Notes: generated by a model not told the origin, from the sequence alone. 64,000 bases of DNA from Pyralis farinalis (GCA_947507595.1 OX382270.1:8634054-8698053); one strand, 5' to 3'; positions 41,180 through 51,721 are shown, counted from the stretch's first letter. Program-made: numbers and translations.

Positions 41180-41560
41180 TTATACCAGCTGTGACCTGGT
41201 CTGAGGGATATCAATGGGAGGATATACCACGGAACAGGCCACAGCAGGTATTGGGACTATTTTTATTATTATTCGTAATGCTCTCGTGTACCTTTGTATT
41301 GCACGTAATTTGTGTATTACAGTCGTATTTCTTAACTTATTTACTTTGATATTGGCATACCGCTGAGAATCGTTTATGTAAATGGGGAATGTGACCTTTG
41401 CGTCATCTGCATTCAGCTTACGAATGAATACTGATGTAAATGCGGAGATATTGGCATTGGACTGCGAGAATAACCAGACACCTGCCAGAGGGTTACACAT
41501 AATGTTCTGTAAACCTTTTGTTTTGGCACACCTTTTGTTCTCGCCAAACTGCTTCGGCAT
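41180..41560 (-). CDS. Unidentified 126-codon ORF (possible repeat-derived coding segment)
   Basis: An open frame of 126 codons with normal amino-acid complexity: SNANISAFTSVFIRKLNADD, then AKVTFPIYINDSQRYANIK and LRAIQRYTRALRIIIK, ending PPIDIPQTRSQLV. It is the most protein-like frame in the window outside LINE-L, with no low-complexity bias. I do not recognise a domain, and I have only a vague impression of similar translations from lepidopteran repetitive DNA. A 63-codon frame is open on the opposite strand over 41382-41573. No start context, splice site or neighbouring gene supports it. It may be a fragment of an unrecognised mobile element. Confidence 0.25.
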   Translation of the reverse strand: MPKQFGENKRCAKTKGLQNIMCNPLAGVWLFSQSNANISAFTSVFIRKLNADDAKVTFPIYINDSQRYANIKVNKLRNTTVIHKLRAIQRYTRALRIIIKIVPIPAVACSVVYPPIDIPQTRSQLV

Positions 41561-41632
41561 AAGGGTGGTTTAAAGTTTCGAGTTTTTTTAACTACAATGA
41601 AGAAGATTTTAATGCTGTACGTGCTAAGGTTA

Positions 41633-41690
41633 ATGTATGTATGTATGTATATATGTATATATGTATGTATTGTATATGTATGTATGTATT
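41633..41690. repeat. (TATG)n microsatellite
   Basis: Imperfect TATG/TATA units, AATGTATGTATGTATGTATA onwards to GTATGTATGTATT. Low-complexity only. Confidence 0.9.
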
Positions 41691-42601
41691 ATCAGTAGCC
41701 GAACCTGTCATAACCTATTCACGTGCTTTTTGAACCCTATACTGTAGTTACGTGGAAAAAAACCGACATTTTATAACCCAAATATAAAAGTCCTAAGAAA
41801 ACCTCTCTGGAACCACACAGTACGCGACCATAGTGGTACCGTCGCAAGAGGAGTAATGATGAAATTCCATGGTGAATTGAGGAACAACTCCTCAACTTCG
41901 ACCTCAACTACTCCTCCTCCTTGAGGAGTTGTAGGCATCAAATCTAATCAACTCTTTTAAACACAACTCATGAAAAATCGGTAGAATATGCAAACAGAGG
42001 CTCCGTTTAAATTTAAGGGCTTATAGCACAGTATATTGGCGTGTAATGGTCAACGACACTCACAGCGCGTCTCTGAACTGAATCACAAGGTCCAAACTGG
42101 TGTCAAGGTGCTCCTGTCGAAAGGTCTAAAGGACTACAGGACTCTATGCGGTTTGACTTGAAACGTAAATAGCCCCGAGGTAAAGTTTCACCTAGTTCCT
42201 TGCCCGTGTGGAATGGAGACTGCTTTTTCTCGTTGATTGCAGTCTAACTGTGCATTGCGCATATTCTTTTTTGCTTAGAAGAGCATATTCTCGTCTTATA
42301 TAAAATCAGTAAAGACTTAAAGAGAATGAATAGTCATGAAGACCAGCGTTCATTTTAAATATCATTGTTTGTAGTCGTTCGTCCTTTCGTAACGTAATTG
42401 AAAAAAAAAGACGCTCAACTGATGACGTCATCTTGGTGTCATAGTTTATTATTATAAAAACAAGCTCCCAGAGGCAAGAGGTACTAAAAACTTGAAATTT
42501 AATACAGACAGGTACACTCGTAAACGATTTAAATACGGTATGCAATTCATAATTGCACCAGTCGACGGCAAAATCTTACGCTATTCTATGAAAAAAATGC
42601 A
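41691..42601. other. No gene; small inverted repeat at 41884-41935
   Basis: AACAACTCCTCAA and TTGAGGAGTTGTAG face each other around about 25 bp of CTC-rich sequence, resembling part of repeat-I in reverse. Other sequence is unique with no ORF of interest; a 79-codon minus frame (42306-42545) shows no family resemblance. Confidence 0.4.
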
Positions 42602-42678
42602 TATTTGTTACGAAATAAAAACAAAATTATTACAAAAATAATTTGTGTAATAATTTTGTTTTTATTTCTTAACAAATA
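42602..42678. repeat. Near-perfect 33-bp inverted repeat
   Basis: The arms 42602-42634 and 42646-42678 pair with one mismatch (a C/A change at about 42611); they begin TATTTGTTACGAAATAAAAA and end ATTTCTTAACAAATA. The spacer is 11 nt, AAAATAATTTG. At 77 bp it may be a tiny foldback element; the AT-rich stem makes a structured regulatory RNA less likely. Confidence 0.85.
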
Positions 42679-43047
42679 CAAAAATTAAAAATTGCTTCCA
42701 TTATTGTCTTAAAAAACACAACAATATTTCAATGAAATTAACAATCAACGTAATATCAAGTATCTATCTTATATAAGAAATTAACAACAACTTAACTCGA
42801 ACTATAACTTCATGTAAACTAACGAACTATACTCGTATGTACTATTTCCGACTATATCCTATTCTCTGTGTCTAATATTGAGAATAATAGCATTAAGTCC
42901 GCCATTGTACATCTTTGTGCATAGAGTCTAATAAATAAATAGGAGTTAATCCCTACTACTTAGGATGGGATCCTATACAGGAAAGCTTTTAAACATGGTA
43001 AATATTGAATCATTTCATTTGGTACGAAATGCTTAATACCTTATACT
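42679..43047. other. No gene; retroelement-tail-like scrap at 42893-42945
   Basis: ATAGCATTAAGTCCGCC, TTGTACATCTTTGTGC and CTAATAAATAAATAG look like the 3' end of a lepidopteran retroelement I know only by appearance. The rest is AT-rich. Confidence 0.35.
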
Positions 43048-43148
43048 GTGTTAGCCCAGTGGATAAAGACCGACCTGCTATCCAACGATTGGTGGTTCGT
43101 TTCCGGGTGTTGGCATGTATGACTAAATTAGTGTTTTCGTATTTATGT
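43048..43148 (+). mobile_element. SINE-D head fragment
   Basis: It has the A-box region TAGCCCAGTGGATAAAGACC, a degraded B box TGGTTCGTTTCCGG, and the start of the body, CTAAATTAGTGTTTTCGTAT. It is cut off where the LINE-L fragment begins. Confidence 0.7.
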
Positions 43149-44297
43149 ATATCTTCACCAGGTCCCTTGCGGGGTAGATAGAGAGAACCGAGCGCCATAA
43201 GACGCGGTCCTTACACACTTCACTCGCTTCTTTCACATTCATAGCTCTTTTCATGCACGCTCGCCGGTCCCTAAGGCCCTGACATCACCTTCTGATAAAA
43301 CACGAACAATTTGGTCATGGTAGGTTAAAACATAAAAAAGAAAAGATAAAAATTCTTTATTTGCCATTGGGCCCTCGCGAGCACTTAGACACGTCTTACA
43401 TTTTATGAAATATAATCATATTGTATCTTATTTAATTCTCGAATTTTACCTTTTTCCTTTTTTTAAATCTACTAGCAATTCGGAAATGCCGAAAATACTT
43501 GCCAATATAGGTCTCTTTTAAAATTGACAATTAGATATAACAAAAAAAAAATACATAAGCATATCGGTACAATAATGATATCAAATGGTTAAATTAAAGA
43601 TTATTAAGGACAGGTAGTCTGTGCTGAATTATTTCCAGACATCTTTGTCAGTTACATATTCATCAATTCTATTCTAGCTCTTCTACAGAGAGTATTTTTA
43701 ATGTGCTTTTTGAATACATTGTCAGGAAAGGATAGAACTGTTTTTAAGGCAACTTATTATAAAATCGAATACAATTTACCAGAAAAAATCTACCAGTCCA
43801 AGCAAGCCAATGTACCGGCATACACAACTTATTTCTACTTCTAAGTTTTTCACTGAAGTTTGAAAACGACTTAAAATTTTTACGGGCCTACATTATGTTT
43901 TCATAGATATATTGAGAAGTACCTATCAGTGAGGACATTTATTTCTTTGAACAGTTTCCTGAGGGATTATCTGGAGCCCATGTTATAAATAGAGCGAATG
44001 ACTCTTTTTGTAAGATAAAAATTGTCTCAATGTCAGCCGCCGTTCTCCACAACAGTATACGATACGACATAATGCTGCGAAAGTAGATGAAATAGACTAA
44101 GTGCGAAGTAACCACATCCGTCAATTGCCTGATTCTCCTAACTGCATATGCAGCAGAGCTGAGCTTAATCTTGTACTTCTTCGGCTCCTACATCCTTCCA
44201 CTTTAGCATTGTATATCTGTTTTGTCATTCTTACATCTTGCATTCTTTCTACATGTCGGAACCAACGGAGCATGCCTTTTCTTATCTTAACACCTTT
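43149..44297 (-). mobile_element. LINE-L 3' fragment, split by a CR1-like LINE
   Basis: The left part (43149-43326) runs from TCACCAGGTCCCTTGCGGGG to TTTGGTCATGGTAGGTT. The right part (44166-44297) resumes with CTTGTACTTCTTCGGCTCC, then CATTGTATATCTGTTTTG and GAACCAACGGAGCATGCC. The two halves are contiguous in every other LINE-L copy. The split lies within the AGTCTTGGTCTTCCTCGG equivalent. Confidence 0.8.
43327..44165 (-). mobile_element. CR1/Jockey-like LINE, 5'-truncated, nested in LINE-L
   Basis: The minus-strand frame 43939-44124 encodes YFIYFRSIMSYRILLW then AADIETIFILQKESFALFI, the region at the end of the reverse-transcriptase ORF of CR1/Jockey-type non-LTR elements (usual form YFAYFHSxMSYGIxxWG with LQKRAVR). 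After a frame shift it continues TSQYIYENIM and, further left, VNCIRFYNKLP. The 3' UTR includes AAGACGTGTCTAAGTGCTCG and the element ends at left with TTATTTGCC followed by AT/A-rich sequence. The 5' part of the ORF is missing, stops abound, and the copy is dead. A related 3' scrap occurs at 54341-54398. Confidence 0.75.
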
Positions 44298-44312
44298 TTA
44301 GGGATTTATGTA

Positions 44313-44480
44313 AATATCTGTAATTATTACTTGTTCAGTGGAGCAATCACCGTGAGAAAACCTGTTCAAGAAAGGTCTGTTTGGGTCGTGGAGATCTGAC
44401 GGCAGTCGCTTCATATCAAAATCCTGATCCCACCAATACTAACGCAATAGGAAATGGGATAGTGCTAGAAAGAAGGACTA
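44313..44480 (+). mobile_element. SINE-D middle and 3' fragment
   Basis: It retains GAGCAATCACCGTGAG, AAGAAAGGTCTGTTTGGG, GTGGAGATCTGACGGCAGTC and AGGAAATGGGATAGTGC. Several short deletions are present compared with 47432-47725. Confidence 0.6.
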
Positions 44481-44867
44481 AATACGCCAGACTATCATTT
44501 GACAGCTCTATTTTCCAATATTTTTAATGAGTGATCCGTTAGAAACCGTAATTAGTAATCTGTTCTTGCACAACTTTCTATAATACACTTAGTTTCAGAA
44601 CAAATTTACTGTTCCATCAGACTGGGGATTACTATGTAATCAGATTATTGTAATTCTGAATCGTGTGTATAATCAACGCTAATTAGATGGGCCGGTAATT
44701 TCATTGCTTAATGGAGCATTTGCTTGTATTACAATATGATAATGGAATTGGGAAAGTTGGCGTAAATTGTTATAACGTTGCAATGCCATATACTTAATAT
44801 GAATAGCCATTATCCTTAGCTCTTGTTAGGCGGATGCAGGGATAATCAATGGAAAATTCACGCTACG
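44481..44867. other. Repeat-free stretch with TAAT-type motifs
   Basis: No repeat family is recognised. It holds several TAATT/ATTA-type homeodomain-like motifs (GCTAATTAGATGG, GGTAATTTCATTGC, AATGGAATTGGG). Such motifs are common by chance in AT-rich DNA. I list it only as a candidate non-repetitive island. Confidence 0.25.
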
Positions 44868-45134
44868 CTTTGTTTTTATACAGCGCCAGGAGACAAGATG
44901 CCGCCCACCTGATGTAAAGCGGTTAACGAAGCCTATAAGCGCTTGTAATACATTAAGCATCACTCGTGCGATGTCACATCTGTTGTTAACTTTCTCTTAT
45001 CTTTCATTTCCACCTTAGTCGTATAAAAAAAATACCTCTCTTAAAAACATTTAGAGCAAGGCAAACAGACATGTCCACACATACAAATGTTTGTCCTGTC
45101 CAAATCGAATCTACGAGCCTTGTAAAGTAGTGTT
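44868..45134 (-). mobile_element. SINE-A with a replaced middle
   Basis: The tail side is typical (TTGTTTTTATACAGCGCCAG, CACCTGATGTAAAGCGG). Near 45000 it switches to TTCCACCTTAGTCGTATAAA, which is the tail of repeat-I type on the plus strand, then returns to SINE-A head-side sequence (ACCTCTCTTAAAAACATTTA, GCAAACAGACATGTCC). It may reflect a nested insertion with loss of flanking sequence. The final head is degraded. Confidence 0.6.
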
Positions 45135-45678
45135 GTCAATTTTCATTCGTCGACACGATAGCGAAACGACTGTAGTCATTGGACTAATTTTCGCTTTATT
45201 TTATTGTAATATATTTAGCTTAGCTTATTTAGCTTTGGTAGGTAATATTTTATTTATTTATTTATTTATTATTAATATTAAGTGCTGTCAAAGCTTTTAG
45301 CTAAATATAGGACTATCATAACAAACAGAATAAAATTTTAAGGTAATCCCATGAAAAGCAACGCCTCTGCGTTCTAAAAATACATAAACGAAACCAAACA
45401 CAGCCTACCTGCGTGGTGAGTTGAGTGTCGCAGATGCCATAATGTCGAAACTCCGGCGTTGCATAATTAATATGTTGTCATATTTAATTTTGCGAACACC
45501 TACATAAACCCTCTTTGACACTTTGTAGAACTTCGTCACAAATTCTTGTTTCACAATTTCGCACAAGAATGGAACTTTATTAAACAAGAGGTGAGGTAGT
45601 AACATCTTATCGTAGATTTTATCGCCTTATTCAGATTTAGTCAGTTGAGTCGGTATACTTAGATAAGTATTAGAGTTT
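45135..45678. other. No gene
   Basis: AT-rich, with a (TTTA)n run at 45247-45271. A 66-codon frame at 45405-45605 (minus) is not recognised. Confidence 0.4.
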
Positions 45679-46050
45679 TTGACGAGTTCGGTGGCGCAGT
45701 GGTTAACGCCCCTTCGACACCAACACTCATGGGTTCGACTACCACCCATGACAAACATTTGTGTGCATGAACATGTTTGTTTGTGTTGGTCTGGATGTTT
45801 TTAGGAGCGGTAAGGCGCATCAAAGCAAAGTAAAGGTAGTGAAGTAAAATCGCGGCAATATAACAACTCCCTGGAGGGATTCCCTATTGTGTTCCTGCGG
45901 GTGAGTGAGGTAACCAGTAAGCTTCTAAGGAATTATGTGTTGCGAGAGTGATACTTAATGTGTTGCCAGCGTTCACAGGCTACAGCAACCCCTTGCATAT
46001 ACAGCGTAGGCTGTATGCTTGCACGCTTCCGACATTGTATAAAAAAATTA
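45679..46050 (+). mobile_element. SINE-A, near full length
   Basis: Head GACGAGTTCGGTGGCGCAG with A-box spacing GTGGTTAACGCC and a weak B box GGGTTCGACTACCAC. The body runs through AAAATCGCGGCAATATAAC and GGTAACCAGTAAGCTTC to the tail CGACATTGTATAAAAAAAT. The central CAGCCCGTCTGGGGAAGTA block is partly deleted. Confidence 0.8.
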
Positions 46051-47431
46051 TGTACTAAATGCACGTTTTAAATAATAATGACCTCAAGTTTCTTTAAATT
46101 AAATTGTTACTATAATTGTAATGATGTATTGAAGACCTAATCACTTAGTCGATTTAGTTTTCAAATGTACTGGAAAAATTAGGCTAAATACCGATGATTA
46201 TTAGATAAATTGTAATCTATTAATGACGGAGTCTCATTTCAAGAATATTTATTGTGTGTAGTTTTACATACCTAACTTTAGTAAACACTACGAAAATTAA
46301 ATATTTATGAAATATTGCCACAGCGGTAGCGGAAAATCTTCCACCTAATTGACTGTAGCGGCAAGAGTCAAGACTTCTAAAAATTATATGTAGTGACAAC
46401 TGTTCTAGAAGGTTATTGAATGAAAATTATGAAATGTTCTTGGGGGCCTGCATAAAGACATATTTGAATAAAAACGATATTTACGAGCCATTAATTCTGG
46501 ATAATATAGTTAATGAACATGATTACTTACATTTATACTATAATATTTTTGCTGCCCAAAAATATTTAATACTAATATGTTTACATATAAATTTTCCTCC
46601 GTCTGTTATCCAATGTTAAGCTTAATATTTTTCTAACCGTTTGAAATCAAAGATTTAACAACCCACACCACCACTTTGTGGCCACATTTCCCTTTCGAGT
46701 CACGCGTTCTTCTATGCCGCATATCTACGCCGACATTAATGCCTTTTTTCATGCCTCTTTCATGCCTTCAGCAATTTAACCGCGAATACGTAAAGCGGCG
46801 TTTCCGATAATTCGCTCTTTTTCCGACGGTCATTATTGGATTTTCTTTCTCTGCTGCCTGAACGGGTTTTAAAAGACGAAAACGTGTGGAAGGGCTTAAA
46901 TTATGTTACAGATCTCATTTGCAATGCCGTTTCGGCAAAATCGAATCTTCTACCATTATTTTAACGCCTCGTCTCTATGTACGAGTATAAAGTAGATGTC
47001 CCAATTACGTCGAATCCAATTCGAAATCAACTCGCTTAGTGCTGAGCTTTTAATTAAAATAATTAAAAATAAAGCTGTGATTTTATTGCTGGGGTCGTTC
47101 GCAATGTTGTTCAATTTTATATTATTGCTGTCTTGTTACTTTCGTCGACAGTTACCTGTATAAATTGAATTTGTCACTCGTTATTCGCAGCGATAAACAT
47201 TGGAGCGTAATAATAATTGCACGTCATACTTTAAAAGACAACGTTACGCATTATTAATTGTGATTATGTCTGGCACTTTATTTTTTGTATTAATAATATT
47301 TGATCGGATAGGGTTACAAGTACCAGCGTCTAGATAATTACAAAACATGTTTTTATATTTTTATGTCACGTAGAATGGAACTGAACTGTCTGCAAGCCAC
47401 GCCGGAAACAACACCATAAAGATGTAGAGCA
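46051..47431. other. Long repeat-free segment
   Basis: No interspersed repeat that I know appears over about 1.4 kb, unusual for this window. The portion 46660-47250 is less AT-rich and has clear CpG-containing patches (AACCGCGAATACGTAAAGCG, TTATTCGCAGCGATAAAC). No ORF, splice pair or promoter stands out. A non-coding conserved or regulatory element is possible but unproven. Confidence 0.3.
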
Positions 47432-47725
47432 GCGGTAGTGCTGTGGATAAAGACCCAGCCTATTATTCGACAGTCCCTGGTTCGAATTCTGGTGTCGGCA
47501 TGTATCACTAAAAGGAAACCTGCACATCCAAGAAATTTCCAAAGGCGTACGACTTAACCTAAGGGAGTTCTGAATTTCCCTGTGGGTTGTGGTAGTCGCT
47601 CAAAATCAGTACCTTCGCCAAGTCCTTAGGCTTAGTATAGTATAGGCTTAGTATAGTAGATATTAGGCAGCGGTCTCCCAATTCTTATGGATTAGGAAAC
47701 GGGATAGCGTTAGGAAGTAGAAAAA
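47432..47725 (+). mobile_element. SINE-D, near full length
   Basis: Head region GCAGCGGTAGTGCTGTGG then B box CTGGTTCGAATTCTGG. The body includes GGCATGTATCACTAAAAGG, CTTCGCCAAGTCCTTAGG and GGATTAGGAAACGGGATAGC. It has a local duplication, GGCTTAGTATAGTATAGGC, that repeats at 47632-47655. It lies in the same region as the two following SINE-A copies. Confidence 0.75.
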
Positions 47726-47952
47726 ACTTTAAGGTACCTATTGTCATACGAATCCACAAAATGATTTAAGAGACTATCTCTGGGTTGAGTATACCCAAAA
47801 TCTCAAAAAGAGGCTAATGACTAACCTGCTGATAGTGTAACTTTTTTAGAGACATATAGGAAATCTACGCTCAATACGCCAGTATAGGTTAGTCTAGGCG
47901 TGGAAAATCTAGGAAAACCGTTGGTAGATATATCCGCCAATATCTATAAAAA

Positions 47953-48692
47953 ATGGACGAGTAGTGGATAGCACAGTGGTTAGCAATGCCACTTTAATAC
48001 TACGACTCGCGGGTTCGATTCCCATACAAGGAACATTTTGTGTGCTTGAACATGTCTGTTTGTCTTGGTCTGAGTGTTTTCACGTGAAGTATGGCGCTCC
48101 AAAACAGCTCCACTGGGGAAGTATTTCACGGAAAAGTGCGTGCTGAATAACAATTCCCTGGAGAAAGGAGGCACATGGAGCAAAGAAGTTCCTGTGGTAA
48201 GTGCAGGGGTGGCAACGCGCGAGCAATATTTCCTATATAGCAAGTATTCATAGGCTATGAAGTATTTGTAGGTAACCACTTTACACTAGGTGGGCAAAAT
48301 GCGTTGCAATGTTATACAAGAAAAGGTTTCTAGAAGATAATCTTCTTTTTATAAGGTCAGAAGGCATACAAGCATATAACCCACCTGATGTAAAGCGGTT
48401 ACCGTAGCCTGGACCCTTGGAATACACTAAGTCTCACTCGCGCGATGCCACCTGTTACGCTAACACAGCAACTCTTTAGGAGCTTACCGATGACTTCACT
48501 CACACGCAGGAATACAGCAACCCTCCAGAGAATTGTTATTTGGCAGCTTTTTCTATGAGGCGGAGGTACTTCTCCAGTCTGACAGCTGCTTTGATGCGGC
48601 CTACAACCAGACCAAATCAAACATGTTCATGCACACAAAACTATGTCCGGTGTGGGAATTGTTATCAACCACTGCGCCACCGAGTTCGTCAG
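47953..48692. mobile_element. Two SINE-A copies in tail-to-tail inverted arrangement
   Basis: Copy one, 47953-48322 (plus), has head GACGAGTAGTGGATAGCAC and a B box GGGTTCGATTCCCATAC and ends AATGTTATACAAGAAAAG. Copy two, 48344-48692 (minus), begins with tail TTCTTTTTATAAGGTCAG and ends with head GACGAACTCGGTGGCGCAG (minus strand). Together they form an imperfect palindrome of about 740 bp with a 20-bp centre, able to fold into a long RNA hairpin if transcribed. Copy one is a diverged variant with a distinct middle (AGGAGGCACATGGAGC). Confidence 0.8.
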
Positions 48693-48972
48693 CTGATCAG
48701 CTGACCGAAGTTTCGGAGTTTTGACACTAATACTACTTAAAAAGTTACTGAACTTCATATTAGACATAACACTCACTGGCTCACCACCTTACAGTGTACA
48801 CAAATGCTTATGTATACTGTAAGCTCTCTAAGTTTTCTACCTACTTACCTAACAACCTTATTTGAGAGATTATTGTGAAGGAAGACAAAGTTGTGGCCAT
48901 ACCGTAATTAAACTTTTTTATGTACCTAACTTGCTTTCAGTCGGAAGATTTTGTTATATAAAACCTATGTCG

Positions 48973-49215
48973 AGTGGCAACAAGTATACGATCCACTTCA
49001 TGTGAAGCAGTTACTTATCCAGTAACCTATACATGTAATCTTTGTATAAGAACATCGAACTCATCGTTCCCGCTGCTGACTCACTCACATGAAAAAAATA
49101 ATTTTGCAGCACTTCGGTTACACACATTCGGCATGCCTGATGGTAAGCAGTTACTGTAGCCTACGAACACTTGTAACACAAGGCGTGTCACCCGAACGTT
49201 GCTGATCCTAAAATC
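48973..49215 (-). mobile_element. SINE-A and repeat-I tail fragments
   Basis: 48973-49078 is a reverse SINE-A scrap (AAGTATACGATCCACTTC, GTTCCCGCTGCTGACTCAC). 49090-49215 has GGCATGCCTGATGGTAAGC, AGTTACTGTAGCCTACG and ACACAAGGCGTGTCACC, a reversed tail module of SINE-A/repeat-I type. Confidence 0.5.
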
Positions 49216-49365
49216 CTATTTAAATATTCCTTTTTTTCTTTTACTAATTGGCAGATTGCGGGCAATGTCGGTTTTGGTTCTTGTTACGAACCGTCATAAC
49301 TTCCCTAAATTCATATGAAACCAATGGGAGACACTGTCGATTTCAGGATCTCCTTTTTTATTTTT
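49216..49365. other. No recognised feature
   Basis: Short intervening sequence without recognisable elements. Confidence 0.35.
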
Positions 49366-49991
49366 TTTATACTACGTCGGGAGGCATGTGGTCTACCTGA
49401 TGTAAAGCGGTTACCTACCGTAGCCAATGAACGTTAACAACACATTATTACTCGCGCGAAGCCACCTCTGGTGCTAATAGTTACTCATAAGGAGCTTACT
49501 GGTAACCTCACTCGCAGGAACTAAACGATCCTCGAGAGAGTTGTTATTTGACTGTGGTTTTCTGTCAGATGGACGTGCTTCCCCAGACGGGCTGCTTTGA
49601 TGCACTCTACCTTTTTTGAAAATACCCTTACCAAGATAAACATAATAAGTTTTTTTTTTATACTACGTCGGGAGGCATACAAGTATACGGCCCACCTGAT
49701 GTAAAGCGGGTACCGTAGCCTATTAACGGTTGTAATATATTAAGTATCACTCGCGCGATGGCTCCTCTGCTGCTTACACAGCAACTTCTTGGAAGCTTAC
49801 TGGTGACCTCACTCACATGCAGGAATACAACAAGTCTCTAGGGAGTTGTTATTTGGCTGCGGTTTTCTGTGAGGTAGAGGTACTTCCCCAGACGGGCTGC
49901 TTTGATGCGTCCTTCCTCTCTTAAAATCATATGTGTGAATCAAACCCACGAGCGTTGGCGTTATTAACCACTACGCCATCGATTTCGTCTA
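49366..49991 (-). mobile_element. Two SINE-A copies in tandem, same orientation
   Basis: Copy one (49366-49650): tail TTTTTTTTATACTACGTCGG, body CGAAGCCACCTCTGGTGC, ends ATACCCTTACCAAGATAAAC. Copy two (49651-49991): same tail TTTTTTTATACTACGTCGG, body CGCGCGATGGCTCCTCTGC, ends with a head GACGAAATCGATGGCGTAG (minus strand) and B box GTGGGTTTGATTCAC. Copy two lacks about 55 bp after CTCTCTTAAAA. The abutting copies show one may have used the other's AT-rich tail as target. Confidence 0.8.
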
Positions 49992-50431
49992 ACGTTTAAA
50001 GTGGCTTAACAACGATTGTGAGCTACTTAGACCCCAAAAAATTATGGAACCATAAAATTAAATTTGTTCTTGTTCACGCATCGGCGATGTTTATATCTTG
50101 AGACAATGGATTGCGAAATGCCCGCAGTGTTGACCTGCCTTCGTTTCCGTTTCAGTTCGATTCTACCATTACATAGAGCCGTTACCTAATAGTTACTTGG
50201 CTTTGTAGAAAAACTATACAGAGTGCAACAGAAATGATAGTCAAAAGGAAAGGAGAAACTTTATGAAACCAACGTCGAGTAGGAGAAAAAAATGGGTTCT
50301 CAAGAATATTCGATCTAGTTTTTATAGGGATTTTTTACCGCTATCATTTGAAAAGAGACATTAGAATGATTGCAGTGAAGTGAACGAGTAGTTTCACAGA
50401 GTCAGAAAACTATTTCTATCATTACTATACT
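49992..50431. other. No recognised feature
   Basis: Ordinary AT-rich DNA without repeats I can name. Confidence 0.4.
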
Positions 50432-50748
50432 ATTTCCTAATTCATTAGGATTGGCGGAGTCCGCTACCCAAGCCTGGAGATTTGGCGAAGACATAGATTT
50501 TTACATGAAGCGACTGCCTTCAGACCTCCACAACCCAGAAGGACAACCAGATATCACACGTCACACGTCTTTCGAAATATAATTTCTTGGACGTGTGGGT
50601 TTCCTCACGAAGTTTTTCCTTCACCGCCGAGCAAGTGACAAATAAGTGCATAAATCCGAAAACTCGAATTTTACGAGCCCCTGCCAGGATTCGAACCGAG
50701 GACCAATCGGTCAATAGGCCGGCTCCTTATCCACTGAGCTATCACTGC
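50432..50748 (-). mobile_element. SINE-D, full length (reference copy)
   Basis: On the minus strand the head is GAGCAGTGATAGCTCAGTGG (A box TAGCTCAGTGG) with a perfect B box CGGTTCGAATCCTGG, 36 bp apart, tRNA-like spacing. The body has CACTTGCTCGGCGGTGAAG, ACGTCCAAGAAATTATATTT, CTGAAGGCAGTCGCTTC, CTTCGCCAAATCTCC and GCGGACTCCGCC, ending TTAGGAAATAGTATAG. It is the cleanest example of the family here. Confidence 0.85.
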
Positions 50749-51034
50749 TCTCCAAATAACATCGACCGTTGTATAATAAAAACTATTAAGTAACGTTATT
50801 AACAATAGCGGAATCGAAATAAACGAAGCACTTCCTTTCATCTCGACGCTTCGAGGCATTCTGCATTCAAAATGATTAATAATTATGTTTCAGATAGAGA
50901 ATTTAACTCATTGTAAACTGGCATGATGAAGCCAAGTTTCTGTATTTTGAATAATGAAGATTGTCTGTAACATTTATGAAAATTGCCAGTTATGTTCAAT
51001 GTTTTTGGTAAAAACATTATGAATTTTTACCACC

Positions 51035-51713
51035 AGAACGAACACTAGGATTACTGTTGATGGTGTAGTGTTGGAGCAAGTGGACGAGATTGTATGTCTT
51101 GGAAGAGATTTTATAGAGATGGAAGGTACACCGCTGATGTGGAGAGACAAATGTGTGCAGGGAACAGTGTAAATAGAGCGTTGGGTAAACTTCTTGGCCG
51201 AAATCTAAGCCAAAAGGCACTGCTCGCTGTACAAAACGGGGTGCTAATTCCAACGCTAACTTATGGAAGTGAAAGCTGGGTATGGCAGTGAGAGCATGAA
51301 AGTAGAAAAAAAATGGTCGAGATGTGAGCATGACTCAATATTTGTGGCATAGCGCTTGCTGACCGCGTTCGTAATGATGACATGAGATAGAGAGTTGGTC
51401 TGAACGAGTGTGTCGGTGTTGAGATAAGAAAAGGCATGCTCCGTTGGTTCGCACATGTAGAAATAATGACTAAACAGATATACAATGCGAAAGTCGAAGG
51501 AAATAGGAGCCGAGGAAGACCAAGACTAACCTACCATGACCAAATTGGTTGTGTTTTATCAGAAGGTGATATCAGGAGCCCTAGAAACCGGCGAGCATGG
51601 TGAGGACTATGAATGTTAAAGAAGCGAGTGTGGTGTGTAAGGACCGCATCTTATGGCGCTCGGTTCTCTCTGCCTACCACGCAAGCAACTTGGCATGAAG
51701 ATATACATACATG
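51035..51713 (+). mobile_element. LINE-L 3' fragment, longest, includes RT thumb region
   Basis: This is the longest LINE-L 3' piece. 51040-51130 encodes VDGVVLEQVDEIVCLGRDF (the Y-L-G-like segment), then after one frameshift 51115-51291 gives RDGRYTADVERQMCAGNSVN, ALGKLLGRNLSQKALLAVQ and VLIPTLTYGSESWVWQ; the L-x-Y-G-S-E-x-W motif is common at the end of non-LTR RT ORFs. The MRALRK-equivalent and the GHVERM-like region follow with stops. The 3' end is ACGCAAGCAACTTGGCATG and a weak TATACATACATG tail. It is broken by at least three frame shifts. Confidence 0.85.
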
Positions 51714-51721
51714 AATTTTTT

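Noticed and set aside
50668..50750. Possible true tRNA gene at a head with perfect A and B boxes
   Set aside because: The sequence does not fold into a convincing acceptor stem by eye and continues into the SINE-D body found at many sites, so it is a SINE promoter.
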